Source of the DNA: Verrucomicrobiaceae bacterium
GTDB lineage: Bacteria; Verrucomicrobiota; Verrucomicrobiia; Verrucomicrobiales; Verrucomicrobiaceae
DNA: 64,000 bases
Direction: 5' to 3'
Assembly (NCBI GenBank): GCA_019694165.1
Contig: JAIBCL010000001.1
Span: 124,001 to 188,000, forward strand
The notes under the pieces are model-generated. The model made no database searches, had not been told where the DNA came from, and saw only the letters and a program-made list of their open reading frames with translations. The translations under genes and the position numbers were made by a program. Shown here one piece after another: positions 9,119-18,115 of this stretch. How positions within the stretch are numbered: position 1 is the stretch's first letter; each line of letters begins with the position of its first letter.

Positions 9119-10234
9119 TCAGCGGTAGCGGATAGAGCACCCGCCACCACCCGAGAAGACGCCGCCGAGCCGCGGCGGCATCTCAATTTCAGGAAGCACC
9201 CAGACGTAGCGAAGCAGTCGCTTCCGCCGATGGCAGAGTGCCGCGTAAGCCAGCCCGCTGCCAACCAGACTGAGCAGCACGCCGAGAACCACAGAGTCCC
9301 ACGCGAGCGGAGAACGGCGCCCATTCACGTCGGCGTCCAGGAGCGCCGAGGCTAGCGCAGCCTCGCGTTTGGCGACCACCTCACCTGGCACTTCAGCAAC
9401 GCTCGAACGATCGAGCACAGGGGGCGGCTCGCCAATCATCCGCTCAAGCCAGAATAGACGTATCGAAAGACGGACCGTGAATCGGTGAAGTTGCTCCAAT
9501 GCGTCGGACACTTGCGATGCGTCCTTCGCGCAGTCTTTCACCATTTCCGCAAGGCGATCTGACGAGGCGATTCTTTGGAGTGAATTGCTCACAAACAGCC
9601 TGGCACGCCACGGATCACCGAGCGGAAAAGCGACGAGACAAGAGTCGCGGTCCTTCAGCGCTCCAGACGCAACGCCGGACAGATCAACGCCCGACGGCAC
9701 GCACTGGTCACCGTCCATGACAACGACATAAGCTGCGATCCGGGCGTCACGCGCGTGGAACGCCAGGAAGCGAAGCAGGTCTTCTCGTTGGGTCTCAGGC
9801 AGGTGGCTGTCTGGATCGATAAGGTGATCGCTGCCTGAAGTTTCAAGACACGCAGCCAAGAAGTCGCCATCGACGCAGCGGCGCGGCATGTCGCGGGAAG
9901 CGCCTCCCGGCTGGTCCGGACGGACGGCTCTACCAAGCAGGGCGTCAGGAAGAAACAAAGAGAGATCAGCCCTAGGTTGTGGCGAACCGGGATCGAGTCC
10001 AGGAGGCGACTCCCGTTCCGCAGGCAGGGCCGACACCGTCGGGACACCATCCTCAAAGCCTTCTGGAAACAGATCACCCCCCAGTCGAGGCGAGTTTTGT
10101 GACCTGTCCTGCGGCCACTGCGGAAGCGGCAGGACATCATCAATGCCCGCAGCGTACAGATTGAATGAGGCCACGAGCACCAGAATACCGCCGGATGCCC
10201 GGCACGGAGGCAAAACTCGAAGGCTCGATTTCAT
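9119..10234 (-). CDS. secreted or membrane-anchored protein of unknown function, paired with a TPM-domain protein
   Basis: 371 residues. An N-terminal signal-like segment (GGILVLVASFNLYAAG) is followed by a soluble region and a single C-terminal transmembrane helix near residues 320-340 (VVLGVLLSLVGSGLAYAAL), then a basic tail and a terminal Gly/Ser-rich GGVFSGGGGCS. That tail recalls the glycine-rich ends of TPM-domain proteins, and the middle (RFLAFHARDARIAAYVVV) could be a diverged TPM fold, but I cannot confirm this. It starts 3 bp after the stop of the TPM gene on the same strand, so the two are almost certainly one transcript acting together at the envelope. Confidence 0.7.
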   Translation of the reverse strand: MKSSLRVLPPCRASGGILVLVASFNLYAAGIDDVLPLPQWPQDRSQNSPRLGGDLFPEGFEDGVPTVSALPAERESPPGLDPGSPQPRADLSLFLPDALLGRAVRPDQPGGASRDMPRRCVDGDFLAACLETSGSDHLIDPDSHLPETQREDLLRFLAFHARDARIAAYVVVMDGDQCVPSGVDLSGVASGALKDRDSCLVAFPLGDPWRARLFVSNSLQRIASSDRLAEMVKDCAKDASQVSDALEQLHRFTVRLSIRLFWLERMIGEPPPVLDRSSVAEVPGEVVAKREAALASALLDADVNGRRSPLAWDSVVLGVLLSLVGSGLAYAALCHRRKRLLRYVWVLPEIEMPPRLGGVFSGGGGCSIRYR

Positions 10235-10237
10235 GAT

Positions 10238-10894
10238 TCAGTCGGCAGAATAACAAAGAACATCCCGCGGCGATCCGTTTGTCCGCACGGGCGAGCGCAG
10301 AGGCACCAAGCCGAGATCGGGTGCCACGGTGTGAGCCACCGAGACCCGGCCATCGACCATCTGCGCCTTGCCAGCGCGCCGAAGTCGTCGATCCAAATTT
10401 GCGATCGCATGTTTGACCGCCTCGCCATACTGACTGCGGGCAAGGCTCGCGCCGATTCCATCAAGGACTGCCTTGATGCCGATCCGATCAGCCAGTCCCT
10501 CCATCACATACCCCAAAGTGAAGCATGCCGTCCCCGCTGCCGGATCAATCACGAGCACGATTCCAAACTCGTTCCGCTTCGCGATGTCATGCGTCCCAAA
10601 GGCCGCATGATTTAGCAACCAGAAGCCAACCTCGGCAACCTTTATCCCCTGTGGCAGAACGCCGAAATAGACCGCAAAAAACACCTGTGGGAACCGACGC
10701 TCAAAATCGTCAAGTTGTGCCTCAAGACTCTGGCGTTCGCTCAAACGCAGGCAGTGAGCAGCATCCGTCAACCGGTCGAGCCTGACCCAATGGTCCCCAT
10801 GCTTTGAGCAAGACGCACGTGAATTGAATCCACACTCGGAGCAATGGTCTAGAGTAGCGGTGGGCAACAGTGAGTCGCAGCGAGGACATTTCAT
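10238..10894 (-). CDS. zinc-ribbon protein with a TPM-type domain
   Basis: 218 residues from an ATG giving MKCPRCDSLLP. Two CxxC pairs (CPRC, CSEC) form a zinc ribbon at the N-terminus. The central part (DDFERRFPQVFFAVYFGVL ... EFGIVLVIDPAAGTACFTLGY) follows the TPM/Psb32 pattern of alternating strands, a family linked to membrane-protein turnover and weak phosphatase activity in plants. An in-frame ATG at 11014 would add 40 residues including a hydrophobic helix. I prefer the shorter start because it begins right at the zinc ribbon and leaves the AT-rich stretch as a divergent promoter. Neither start has a clear Shine-Dalgarno. First gene of a two-gene unit. Confidence 0.65.
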   Translation of the reverse strand: MKCPRCDSLLPTATLDHCSECGFNSRASCSKHGDHWVRLDRLTDAAHCLRLSERQSLEAQLDDFERRFPQVFFAVYFGVLPQGIKVAEVGFWLLNHAAFGTHDIAKRNEFGIVLVIDPAAGTACFTLGYVMEGLADRIGIKAVLDGIGASLARSQYGEAVKHAIANLDRRLRRAGKAQMVDGRVSVAHTVAPDLGLVPLRSPVRTNGSPRDVLCYSAD

Positions 10895-11080
10895 TTTTAT
10901 GGATAATATGGTAAATAAAACCAAAAGCAACCAAAACGATAATCCCACCTGGAAAAAAGTGTTTACATTGCCAACCGCATATGGTTGAAATGATAAGGTC
11001 CAAATATTTGACATTTATTTCGTGCATCGCCGCTACAAATGATGTCAGATCAAGACAACCACCACGACTCCATCAACAAC
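10895..11080. promoter_or_regulatory. AT-rich divergent promoter region
   Basis: This 186-bp gap between divergent genes is far richer in A and T than the surrounding DNA, with runs such as TTTTTATGGATAATATGG on the left side. A TTGACA at 11008-11013 lies upstream of the rightward gene, but the nearest -10 candidates (CTACAA or TACAAA near 11033-11039) are 19-20 nt away, longer than ideal. The boundaries are approximate. Confidence 0.4.
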
Positions 11081-12367
11081 ATGAAGCCTTCTTCTGCGGT
11101 ATTGTTTTTCGTTGCATTCGCCTATCTGCCTGTAGTGCAAGCTGCGTGGCAGCAAGCTCCAAAGGTCGACAAGAGGCCCGTGGAGATCGCCACGAAAGTG
11201 ATCACCGGGGCCAAGCTTGTTTCCTCAAAAAACGTCGGTCAGGCCGACTCACTGCTGTCCGATGACCCTACGCTCGCTTCGACGCTTCCCACAGGTGCGA
11301 GTGAAGCGACGATCAATACTGGAACGCCCCGGCTCGTGGAGAATGTCATGTTCACGAATGACAACTCCGAAGGCAAGCTCGCAGCTTCGGGAAGCAGTGA
11401 TCTGAAAAACTGGACGTTGCTTGGGCAGGCAGTTTTCACGCCCGCTGACCGTTATGTCGGTTTGTCGTTTGCCGGGTCGCAGGTGAAGTACGTGCGCGTC
11501 CAATTCGAACTCTCGAAGGGAGGCACGATACGCAATTTTCAGTTGATCGGAGGTGACACGGACAAGGACTACAAGGTGGAGCAGAATGCCTCTGGCACCG
11601 GTGGGATGAAAATGAATCTAGCCAACGGCATGGGCGGTTCGCGGGTTATCTACGTTCACCCATCGCCGGCGAAGGATTCGGACGTTACTGAAATCGGGCG
11701 GGCACAGAGCAAATTCGACTTCCCCGAGTCTGACGAAAAATATAGGACCATAATCTACGACCTGGGCACCCCCCGTATGCTGTCCGAATTTGGCTCGGTT
11801 CACTCTCCGCGCCCCGTGAGATTTGAGGTGTTCACCTTTGATCAGCTTCCCGAGAAAGAAGACTGGAGAGGTCGTATGTCGTTTGACCCGAAAGCATTTG
11901 ATTCCACAAAACCGGTGGCGTCCAAGGAGGATCCTCAGGGCTTGGGTTACATCAAAATCAGGACTCAGAAGCCCGTTCGTGCCCGTTATGTCGCACTGCG
12001 CTGGGAACCGGATTTCAACCCACCTGCCTTCTCCGTGGGCGGCGTCGAGGTGGCTGGTGAAGGCTTTTCTCCGCCTCAGTATGTAGGCGGCGGCGGCGGT
12101 AATAGCGGTGGTGGAAATCAGGGACAGAACAACCAGCAGGGCGGCGATCAAACCGGTGGTGCCTATGGCGCTCAGGGTGGCGGCTCGGGTGGCGGCAGCC
12201 CATTCGGCTATGGAACTGGGGGATATGCAGGGGGCGGGGGAAGTCTGCCAACCGATAGTGGTAACACCACCGGCAATGCTAATGGCAATACCACAGGCAA
12301 CGCCAATGGCAATGCTAACGGCAACGCCAATGGCAATGCCAACGGGACTCCTTCAGGAAGTCCGTGA
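11081..12367 (+). CDS. secreted protein with discoidin-like regions and a Gly-Asn repeat tail
   Basis: 428 residues from the ATG at 11081, where a signal peptide begins (MKPSSAVLFFVAFAYLPVVQA). The open frame has an ATG 42 bp earlier but that adds a polar leader. The mature part has two regions resembling galactose-binding/discoidin folds (SSDLKNWTLLGQAVF ... YVRVQFELSKGG, and later PVRARYVALRWEPDF), which suggests carbohydrate or surface binding. Residues about 335 to the end are Gly/Asn/Gln-rich and finish with GN(A/T)xGN repeats. A strong terminator follows directly. I do not recognise a named family. It faces the TPM operon across an AT-rich divergent region. Confidence 0.8.
   Translation: MKPSSAVLFFVAFAYLPVVQAAWQQAPKVDKRPVEIATKVITGAKLVSSKNVGQADSLLSDDPTLASTLPTGASEATINTGTPRLVENVMFTNDNSEGKLAASGSSDLKNWTLLGQAVFTPADRYVGLSFAGSQVKYVRVQFELSKGGTIRNFQLIGGDTDKDYKVEQNASGTGGMKMNLANGMGGSRVIYVHPSPAKDSDVTEIGRAQSKFDFPESDEKYRTIIYDLGTPRMLSEFGSVHSPRPVRFEVFTFDQLPEKEDWRGRMSFDPKAFDSTKPVASKEDPQGLGYIKIRTQKPVRARYVALRWEPDFNPPAFSVGGVEVAGEGFSPPQYVGGGGGNSGGGNQGQNNQQGGDQTGGAYGAQGGGSGGGSPFGYGTGGYAGGGGSLPTDSGNTTGNANGNTTGNANGNANGNANGNANGTPSGSP
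12260..12345. repeat. 12-bp-type tandem repeats encoding Gly-Asn-Ala/Thr-Asn
   Basis: The 3' end of the secreted-protein gene repeats a 12-bp unit close to GGCAAYGCYAAY (with ACCACC variants), encoding GNANGN/GNTTGN. Units differ mostly at third codon positions, so selection acts on the protein. Such arrays change length by slippage. Confidence 0.75.
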
Positions 12368-12391
12368 TTGGACTGAGTGATGTTTTTCAAG

Positions 12392-12430
12392 AAGCCGTGT
12401 CCGGACACAGCCGGCACGGCTTTTCTTTTT
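12392..12430 (+). terminator. rho-independent terminator
   Basis: The stem AAGCCGTG/CACGGCTT (12392-12399 with 12415-12422) continues into CCGG/CCGG with one bulged T, has a 6-nt loop, and is followed by TTCTTTTT. It lies 25 bp after the stop of the secreted-protein gene. Confidence 0.85.
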
Positions 12431-12832
12431 GCAAGAAATCAAGGGGTGCCCCGCTATTACTGCTTTTGCACACCATTCGCCGTCCTGGCAACGAGTGGTA
12501 GCGAGTTGGTATGGTCCCAGCACTCCCGCCTGCCGGCAAACCCTGCGCAGGCCGGAAGATGGCGACGCCTTGCTGGTTTCAGGGGACCACTCACATAACT
12601 GGTTGTTACCTCCCCCTCCACGTCGGATCTCCAGCGCAAGGATCACCGTCCTCCACAACCGAGATTGCCAACGATTCAGCAATCCCGTGGGCAAAATGTC
12701 CTGAGGTGTAGCATCCTCGAGCGACGACGAGTCACCCGCGAAGAGCATGATAGATCCCGTGAACTGCACCGGAGCACTCAAGAAGACGATGTCTGGTGCC
12801 TGGATTAACAACTCTCTGATTCCCCTTGATCC
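12431..12832. other. intergenic region, nothing recognised
   Basis: About 400 bp between the terminator and the folP stop. The open frames here are short, unlike any family I know, and have mixed composition. No tRNA-like or repeat structure was seen. Confidence 0.4.
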
Positions 12833-13678
12833 TCATCTTCTGGCAAGAATCGCCTCGGCCATGCGCATGGCCTCCATGTTTGGACGCACATCATGTACCC
12901 GGACAACCGCGGCTCCGTGCTCCCGGGCGAAAGCAGTGAGGGCCACCGTGGGCCAGAAACGATCATCCATGTCGTCGCTACCGATGACACGACCAATCAT
13001 AGATTTGCGTGAGACACCAACAAGGAACGGCCGGCCCTCGACCCGTATCGAAGGCAGGCTCCTCATGAGGGCAAGGTTGTGCGCCAGTGACTTGCCGAAG
13101 CCGAAACCTGGGTCAAGCACCACGCGAGTGATATCGATCCCCGCTTCCTGCAGAGCCGACAGCCGCGATGCAAGAAAGGCTCTCACCTCCGCCGCAACGT
13201 CGCCATACGCGGGCTGCTGCTGCATGGTGCGCGGCGTGCCTTTCATGTGCATCACCACAATGCCTGCGTCACAAGCAGCAGCCACCTCCACCATGCCGGA
13301 ATCACCGGTCATGCCCGAGACGTCATTGATGACATGGGCGCCGGCCTCGACCGCGGCTCGAGCGACCGAAGCCTTCATCGTATCAATGGAAAGCAACACC
13401 CCGGTCTTTTCCCGCAAAGCACGTATCACGGGCAGTACGCGGCGCATTTCCTCATCGCAGGCGACCGGCTCTGCTCCTGGCCGGGTGGACTCACCTCCTA
13501 TGTCAAGGATGTCAGCGCCTTCCATAGCGAGCCGGATGCCGAGTTCGATCGCCTTGCCGGCGTCAAGATAGCGTCCACCATCCGAGAACGAGTCAGGCGT
13601 CACGTTCACGATTCCCATCACAAGTCCCCGCGCCGAAGTGTCGATGTCCCGACCGCAAACACGCCAAAACGTTTTCAT
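12833..13678 (-). CDS. folP: dihydropteroate synthase
   Basis: 281 residues. It joins p-aminobenzoate to 6-hydroxymethyl-dihydropterin pyrophosphate in folate synthesis and is the sulfonamide target. Both family signatures are clear: MGIVNVTPDSFSDGG and DIGGESTRPGAEPV; further on are LSIDTMKASVA, INDVSG, and the substrate-binding DPGFGFGKSLAHN and SRKSMIG. I start at the second ATG (MKTFWRV), since the 13 extra residues upstream are polar and not family-like. No other folate gene is adjacent and the downstream side is the unexplained stretch before the terminator. Confidence 0.95.
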   Translation of the reverse strand: MKTFWRVCGRDIDTSARGLVMGIVNVTPDSFSDGGRYLDAGKAIELGIRLAMEGADILDIGGESTRPGAEPVACDEEMRRVLPVIRALREKTGVLLSIDTMKASVARAAVEAGAHVINDVSGMTGDSGMVEVAAACDAGIVVMHMKGTPRTMQQQPAYGDVAAEVRAFLASRLSALQEAGIDITRVVLDPGFGFGKSLAHNLALMRSLPSIRVEGRPFLVGVSRKSMIGRVIGSDDMDDRFWPTVALTAFAREHGAAVVRVHDVRPNMEAMRMAEAILARR

Positions 13679-14702
13679 TCCAGATGATCGCGGCAGCCGG
13701 GTGTTGCTCAATCGCAAATCAACGCCCCACCTGATTCACCTCACCCAGATAATCTTCACGCGAAATGCTGCCAGACGAGCATCGGCCTTGCGACTGCCTC
13801 AAACCTCACCTGGGATGAGTCCGTGACGATTTCGATCGCGCCCCCGCCAACGCCCACATTACTGTTCGGGCAACAATTCTTCTGCTCTCACTTTGCAACA
13901 CATGGATCCTCGGCAGAGAAACATACGCCGAGAAACGAGTTCGAAGCGGAAACCGGGGTCACTTTTTGGTTCTCGGCGGGTTTTGACGGGTGATGAATTC
14001 GGTGCAAGCGGGTCAATGCCGAATGACCAATTCCTGCATCAGCACTGGCATCGCCTTCCACTATCCGGCCCGGGATTGGGATCAAATTGCCAGTCACCAG
14101 CGAACTCGTTCTCGTCCTAGGAGGCTTCCATCTCCAAGTCTGGCTACTCTTAGTCACACTACCGAGTCAGCGCGGGAGTTCAGGTCCTGGAAGTGAAACT
14201 GCGCCCCTTGCATATCGGACCTTGGCGCACGGGCAGTTCAGTAGTGTGCTGTCCGTAACGCCGGAGCCGCGCGAATTTCAAACCGTGGATCAGCAGCTCT
14301 CGTTGTACTTTCACCTACCTATCGTGCCAGAGATGCTGTCGATCTACGCGCATCTGGCGAAGTTCGGCGGAGGGCTGGTGCCGGCCTTGTTTGGTTCGCA
14401 ACATTTTGCGTACCAGGAGGCCGCGATTGTGAAAGCCAGCGGTCTCCAGTTCGTCCGGCGAGGAATTCGCGGAAGTGCCGACGCTCACGTCCGACCGAAC
14501 AATATCTCCTTCCACACGCTCATGGCCCGTGACAGTATGGAGTGTGCCGCCATGCTGCGACCTTCAGCACCAACTCAAATGCAGGCAGCCGACGGTCGGC
14601 GCACGGTGAAGGGATCTTCTGCACGAGGAGCACCGGCAAATTCCGCCACGGAATCGTTAGCACATCGGGACGCCTGTGATAACCTCCGCCTCCCCACCCG
14701 CC
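13679..14702. other. kilobase stretch without a confident gene
   Basis: About 1 kb between folP and the ABC ATPase, less GC-rich than its flanks. The longest frame, 14087-14770 on the plus strand, encodes 227 residues but has no recognisable motif and runs into the ABC gene in another frame. A minus-strand frame at 13888-14157 (89 codons) is equally featureless. The region may be a decayed gene or acquired DNA. The promoter of the ABC/rodA pair must lie near its right end. Confidence 0.35.
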
Positions 14703-15491
14703 ATGGCCCTCGTCAGCGTCTCCGGTCTCAAAGTCCACTTCCCGGTTTACTCGGGCTGGTGGCGTCGTGAAACGGACTCGGTGAAGGCGGTGGACGATGT
14801 GAGCTTCGACGTGGAGGAAGGACGGACGCTCGGTCTCGTCGGCGAGAGCGGCAGTGGCAAATCCACCGTTGCACGCGCGTTGCTCAAGCTCATCAAGCAT
14901 ACCGCCGGTGAGGTGCGTTATCGGGACCAGGAGATTCTCTCGCTGCCGGAAGGCCAATTCCGCCCCCTGCGCAAAGACCTGCAGATGGTGTTTCAGGATC
15001 CGTTCGGCTCGCTCAATCCCCGCATGACCATTGAGCAGATCATCGGTGAGCCCTTGGGCATCCACTTCAAGGACATGAGCAGGCGTGACCGTGCGGACGC
15101 CGCTGCCGCGCTGCTCGAGCGCGTGGGCCTTGCCGCTGAGTCGCTCGACCGCTATCCGCACGAGTTCAGTGGCGGGCAGCGCCAGCGCATCGGCATCGCA
15201 CGAGCGCTGGCCGTGCGGCCGAAGTTCCTCATCTGCGACGAGCCGGTGAGCGCCCTCGACGTGAGCGTGCAGGCGCAGATCCTGAATCTCCTGAAGGACA
15301 TTCAGGACGAATTCCAACTCACCAGCCTCTTTATCGCCCACGATCTCGCCGTTGTCCGGCACATGAGCGACGAGATCATCGTGATGTACCGCGGCAAGAT
15401 CGTCGAGCATGGCCAGGCCGATGCCGTGTGTGAGAACCCGCAGCATGACTACACCCGCAAGCTGCTCTCCGCGGTGCCCAGACTGGACTGA
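14703..15491 (+). CDS. peptide/nickel-type ABC transporter ATP-binding protein (OppF/DppF-like)
   Basis: 262 residues from ATG 14703; a GTG 27 bp upstream is possible. Walker A GESGSGKST, Q-loop MVFQDPFGSLNPR, signature FSGGQRQRIGIARAL, Walker B FLICDEPVSALD, H-loop FIAHDLAVV, and the C-terminal oligopeptide-transporter motif YTRKLLSAVP. The family powers uptake of di/oligopeptides as the second ATPase of a five-gene transporter. Here it is alone: no permease, binding protein or partner ATPase is in the window, so its partners are elsewhere or it has another job. It is followed after 15 bp by rodA, so the two may be co-transcribed. Confidence 0.92.
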   Translation: MALVSVSGLKVHFPVYSGWWRRETDSVKAVDDVSFDVEEGRTLGLVGESGSGKSTVARALLKLIKHTAGEVRYRDQEILSLPEGQFRPLRKDLQMVFQDPFGSLNPRMTIEQIIGEPLGIHFKDMSRRDRADAAAALLERVGLAAESLDRYPHEFSGGQRQRIGIARALAVRPKFLICDEPVSALDVSVQAQILNLLKDIQDEFQLTSLFIAHDLAVVRHMSDEIIVMYRGKIVEHGQADAVCENPQHDYTRKLLSAVPRLD

Positions 15492-15506
15492 TCGCATCCC
15501 CGCCGC

Positions 15507-16703
15507 ATGACGCCTCTTTTCAGAAAATTTCTCGGCACAAACTGGCTGCTCGTCGTCAACATGGCGGCCATCATTGTCTTCGGCGTGTATGCCATCTACA
15601 ACGCATCCTCCTATCGTGAAGGCGCGCTCTCCACGGTCTGGAACCAGCAAATCCGCTGGGCTCTCATCGGCATCCCCGTCTTCTTCGCGGCGGCATTGAT
15701 CGACTACAAGTGGGTGCGCTGGGGTGCCTGGCCGATCTATCTCCTCGGCATCGTCAGCCTGATCGTGCTGCAAAAGTACGGCGTCGAAGTGCTGGGCCAG
15801 AAACGTTTGCGCGTGGGAGGCCTCGGCGAGGTGAATCCGCCGCAGATCGCCATCATGGGCGGCATCCTCTGCTTGTCCGTCGTCTTTGGCGACTTGCAAC
15901 GTTGGATACCCGTCTTCCGCTATCCGTCGCTGCGCATGATCGCCGCAGGCATCGTCGCAGGCATCCCGGGTGCCATGGTGCTGAAGGTGGATTTCGGTTC
16001 GGCCACCGTGTGGGGTCCCGTGTTCTGTGGCATGCTCCTCGTGGGCAGCATCCCTTTCCGCTACCTCATCACGCTCACGCTCATCGTGCTCTGCGTCGTG
16101 CCCATCGGTTACTTCTTCGCGCTGAAACCCTATCAACAGAAGCGCATCGACACATGGATGTTCCTGCTCACCAACCAGGAGCACAAGGTGGACCTGAAGG
16201 ACGAGGGCTGGGTGCCGAACTTCCTGCTCACCGCAGTGGGATCGGCCGGCATGGAGGGCAAAGGCCCGCTCTCCCAGAAAGTCGAGGACCGTGCGTCCAT
16301 CCACCGCACCTTTTTCCCGAACGAGTCCATCAACGACTTCATCTTCTCCGTCGTCGCCGAGGAGTTTGGCTTCCGCGGTGCCATCCTGCTGCTCTCGGCC
16401 ATGGCTCTGCTTCTCTTGCAAAGCATCTTCGTGGCCTTCTGTTCGCGGGACCAGCTCGGGCGGCTCATCGTCGTAGGCATCGTGGCCATGCTATTCATCC
16501 ACTCGTTTGAGAACGCCGGGATGAATATTCTGCTCACCCCCATCACCGGCCTGCAATTCCCCTTTGTGAGTTACGGCGGCACTTTCCTGGTCGTCTGCAT
16601 GTTCATGATGGGCCTCGTGCAAAGCGTCTGGATCCACCGGAACATCTCGCCCGTGGCGAAAGCTGGCGCGGACGAGCAGGATGAGGACGCGGACGAACGC
16701 TGA
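15507..16703 (+). CDS. rodA: SEDS-family peptidoglycan glycosyltransferase RodA
   Basis: 398 residues with about ten hydrophobic helices. SEDS landmarks: GQKRLRVGGLGEVNPPQIA in the middle, LKVDFGSATVWGPVF, and near the end GMNILLTPITGLQFPFVSYGG. RodA polymerises glycan strands during cell elongation together with a class B PBP in the inner membrane. RodA is favoured over FtsW because no cell-division genes flank it, though no mreBCD/pbp2 cluster does either. The long loop between helices (QKRIDTWMFL ... EGWVPNFLLTAVGSAG) holds the catalytic region typical of this family. It lies 15 bp after the ABC ATPase. Confidence 0.9.
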   Translation: MTPLFRKFLGTNWLLVVNMAAIIVFGVYAIYNASSYREGALSTVWNQQIRWALIGIPVFFAAALIDYKWVRWGAWPIYLLGIVSLIVLQKYGVEVLGQKRLRVGGLGEVNPPQIAIMGGILCLSVVFGDLQRWIPVFRYPSLRMIAAGIVAGIPGAMVLKVDFGSATVWGPVFCGMLLVGSIPFRYLITLTLIVLCVVPIGYFFALKPYQQKRIDTWMFLLTNQEHKVDLKDEGWVPNFLLTAVGSAGMEGKGPLSQKVEDRASIHRTFFPNESINDFIFSVVAEEFGFRGAILLLSAMALLLLQSIFVAFCSRDQLGRLIVVGIVAMLFIHSFENAGMNILLTPITGLQFPFVSYGGTFLVVCMFMMGLVQSVWIHRNISPVAKAGADEQDEDADER

Positions 16704-16773
16704 GAGCAAACCGCCGGGATCAACGACGCCTCTTTGCCGCCAAGTGCCACTTTGACCGCGTCCGGCGGGCAGA

Positions 16774-17943
16774 TCAGCGTCTCCCCAGCTCATCACACAG
16801 CGCCAGGGCCTTGAGCGCCTGACAGGTGGCGATGTACGTGATGAACTGGTAGTTCCCACGATACAGCGACTGCATCCACCAGCGCCCGCTCACGCGCTGC
16901 TCGCGCTTCAGCCACGCGATGCCGCGGCGCACGCGCTCATCACCCGCGGGCACACCGTCCTGCCGCATGAGGATTACGGCCAGTGCGGTCATGTAGGCAT
17001 CACTCTCCGGCCTTGCGGCATCGGGCTGGCTGGTGATGAGCTTCACCACCGTCTCGCTCATCTTGAAGTGCCAGTCACTCAAGGCGGACATGTCCCGCAG
17101 CGACCAGCCTCCATCGGCATGCTGCCTGCGCGTGAGCAGGTCGAGCGCCTCCGCACGTTGTTCGCTTGTGACGACGCCAGGCAGGTAGCTCGCGAGCTGG
17201 AGGCGCAGCACCCGGTCGAAGTCGTTCTTCGGCGTCGCCCCACGCAGCCACGACTTCATTTTCTCCACACGCGCATCCAAGGCTGCATCCTTGTCCTTCA
17301 GACCGGCCAGCCAGCCGGGTGCGGCGGTGATGGCGCGGGCAGCCTGCAGCGTCAGCTCGAAGTCCGTGGTGATGTGCGGGATCTCCACCTCGCCGTAGCT
17401 GACAAAAGAGCCATTGTCGGACTGCCGCATGAACATCTCCTGGAGCGACTGCTCCGTCTCCGGCGATATCTTGCCGCCACGCACATGTTTGTCCCACTCA
17501 GCGAGCCCGAGCGAACGCCACACCGACGTCCATGAGCCGGGGTAGTACTTCAGACCGTCCTTATCCGTCTCCTTGCCCGAGAGCTTGGCAGGCAGCGACT
17601 TGACGAAATTCTCACGAATCTCCTCCTTGGGCGCGCCTGGCAGCATCAAGAGCGCGGGCCGCTCGCTCATGTAGGGGCCGGTGGTGTGGCAGTTCACACA
17701 CGACTTCTCACGCACCCAGCAAAGCGCGCCGTCGTCGAGGTACTTCGCCGCGGCCTTGATGCTCTCCGCGCCGAACGCCTTCACGCGCGGCTCGTCCGCT
17801 GTCGGAATGCTCACCTGGATGCCTTCGGTCTTGTATTGGAATTCCGGCCTCGGCTTTTGCTCCTCCGCACACGCCCGCCCGCCGGGCTGCAAACACAGCG
17901 GAAGAAGCATGAGGGAACGGACAGTGCTGCGGAGGTGATTCAT
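16774..17943 (-). CDS. secreted alpha-toroid (prenyltransferase/squalene cyclase-like) protein with a CxxCH haem motif
   Basis: 389 residues with a signal peptide (LMLLPLCLQPGGRACA). Residues about 60-100 contain CVNCHTTG, a single c-type haem attachment motif, in a context like WVREKSCVNCHTTGPYM. The remainder consists of helical repeats (MRQSDNGSF, RRQHADGGWSLRDM, WLKREQRVSGRWW) with the QxxDGGW pattern of squalene-hopene cyclases and prenyltransferase alpha-toroids. The cyclase DXDD motif is not visible, so I do not expect terpene cyclisation. The family occurs in Planctomycetes and Verrucomicrobia as a periplasmic protein of unknown role. It converges with rodA. Confidence 0.78.
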   Translation of the reverse strand: MNHLRSTVRSLMLLPLCLQPGGRACAEEQKPRPEFQYKTEGIQVSIPTADEPRVKAFGAESIKAAAKYLDDGALCWVREKSCVNCHTTGPYMSERPALLMLPGAPKEEIRENFVKSLPAKLSGKETDKDGLKYYPGSWTSVWRSLGLAEWDKHVRGGKISPETEQSLQEMFMRQSDNGSFVSYGEVEIPHITTDFELTLQAARAITAAPGWLAGLKDKDAALDARVEKMKSWLRGATPKNDFDRVLRLQLASYLPGVVTSEQRAEALDLLTRRQHADGGWSLRDMSALSDWHFKMSETVVKLITSQPDAARPESDAYMTALAVILMRQDGVPAGDERVRRGIAWLKREQRVSGRWWMQSLYRGNYQFITYIATCQALKALALCDELGRR

Positions 17944-18115
17944 GGCAGGCTCATACGTTCGATCGACCTTGAGTCGTGCATCGTCAGAGGCATTGACACG
18001 GGTTCACGGAGCGCGGTAGCATCAGCCGAAATTCAGCAGAAAATTCCAGCGAACTTTTTCGCTGACGCGCGGCCCGCGTCGTGAGAAAGCACCGCCACCA
18101 CTCCATCTCCCGATC

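Noticed and set aside
14087-14770. 227-codon frame as a real gene.
   Set aside because: No motif, no ribosome-binding site, and it overlaps the ABC gene by 68 bp in another frame. Kept only as a possibility.
14520-16421. A 633-codon minus-strand frame opposite the ABC ATPase and rodA.
   Set aside because: Composition (His/Asp/Glu/Ala-rich) is that of an antisense shadow, and both sense genes have clear families.
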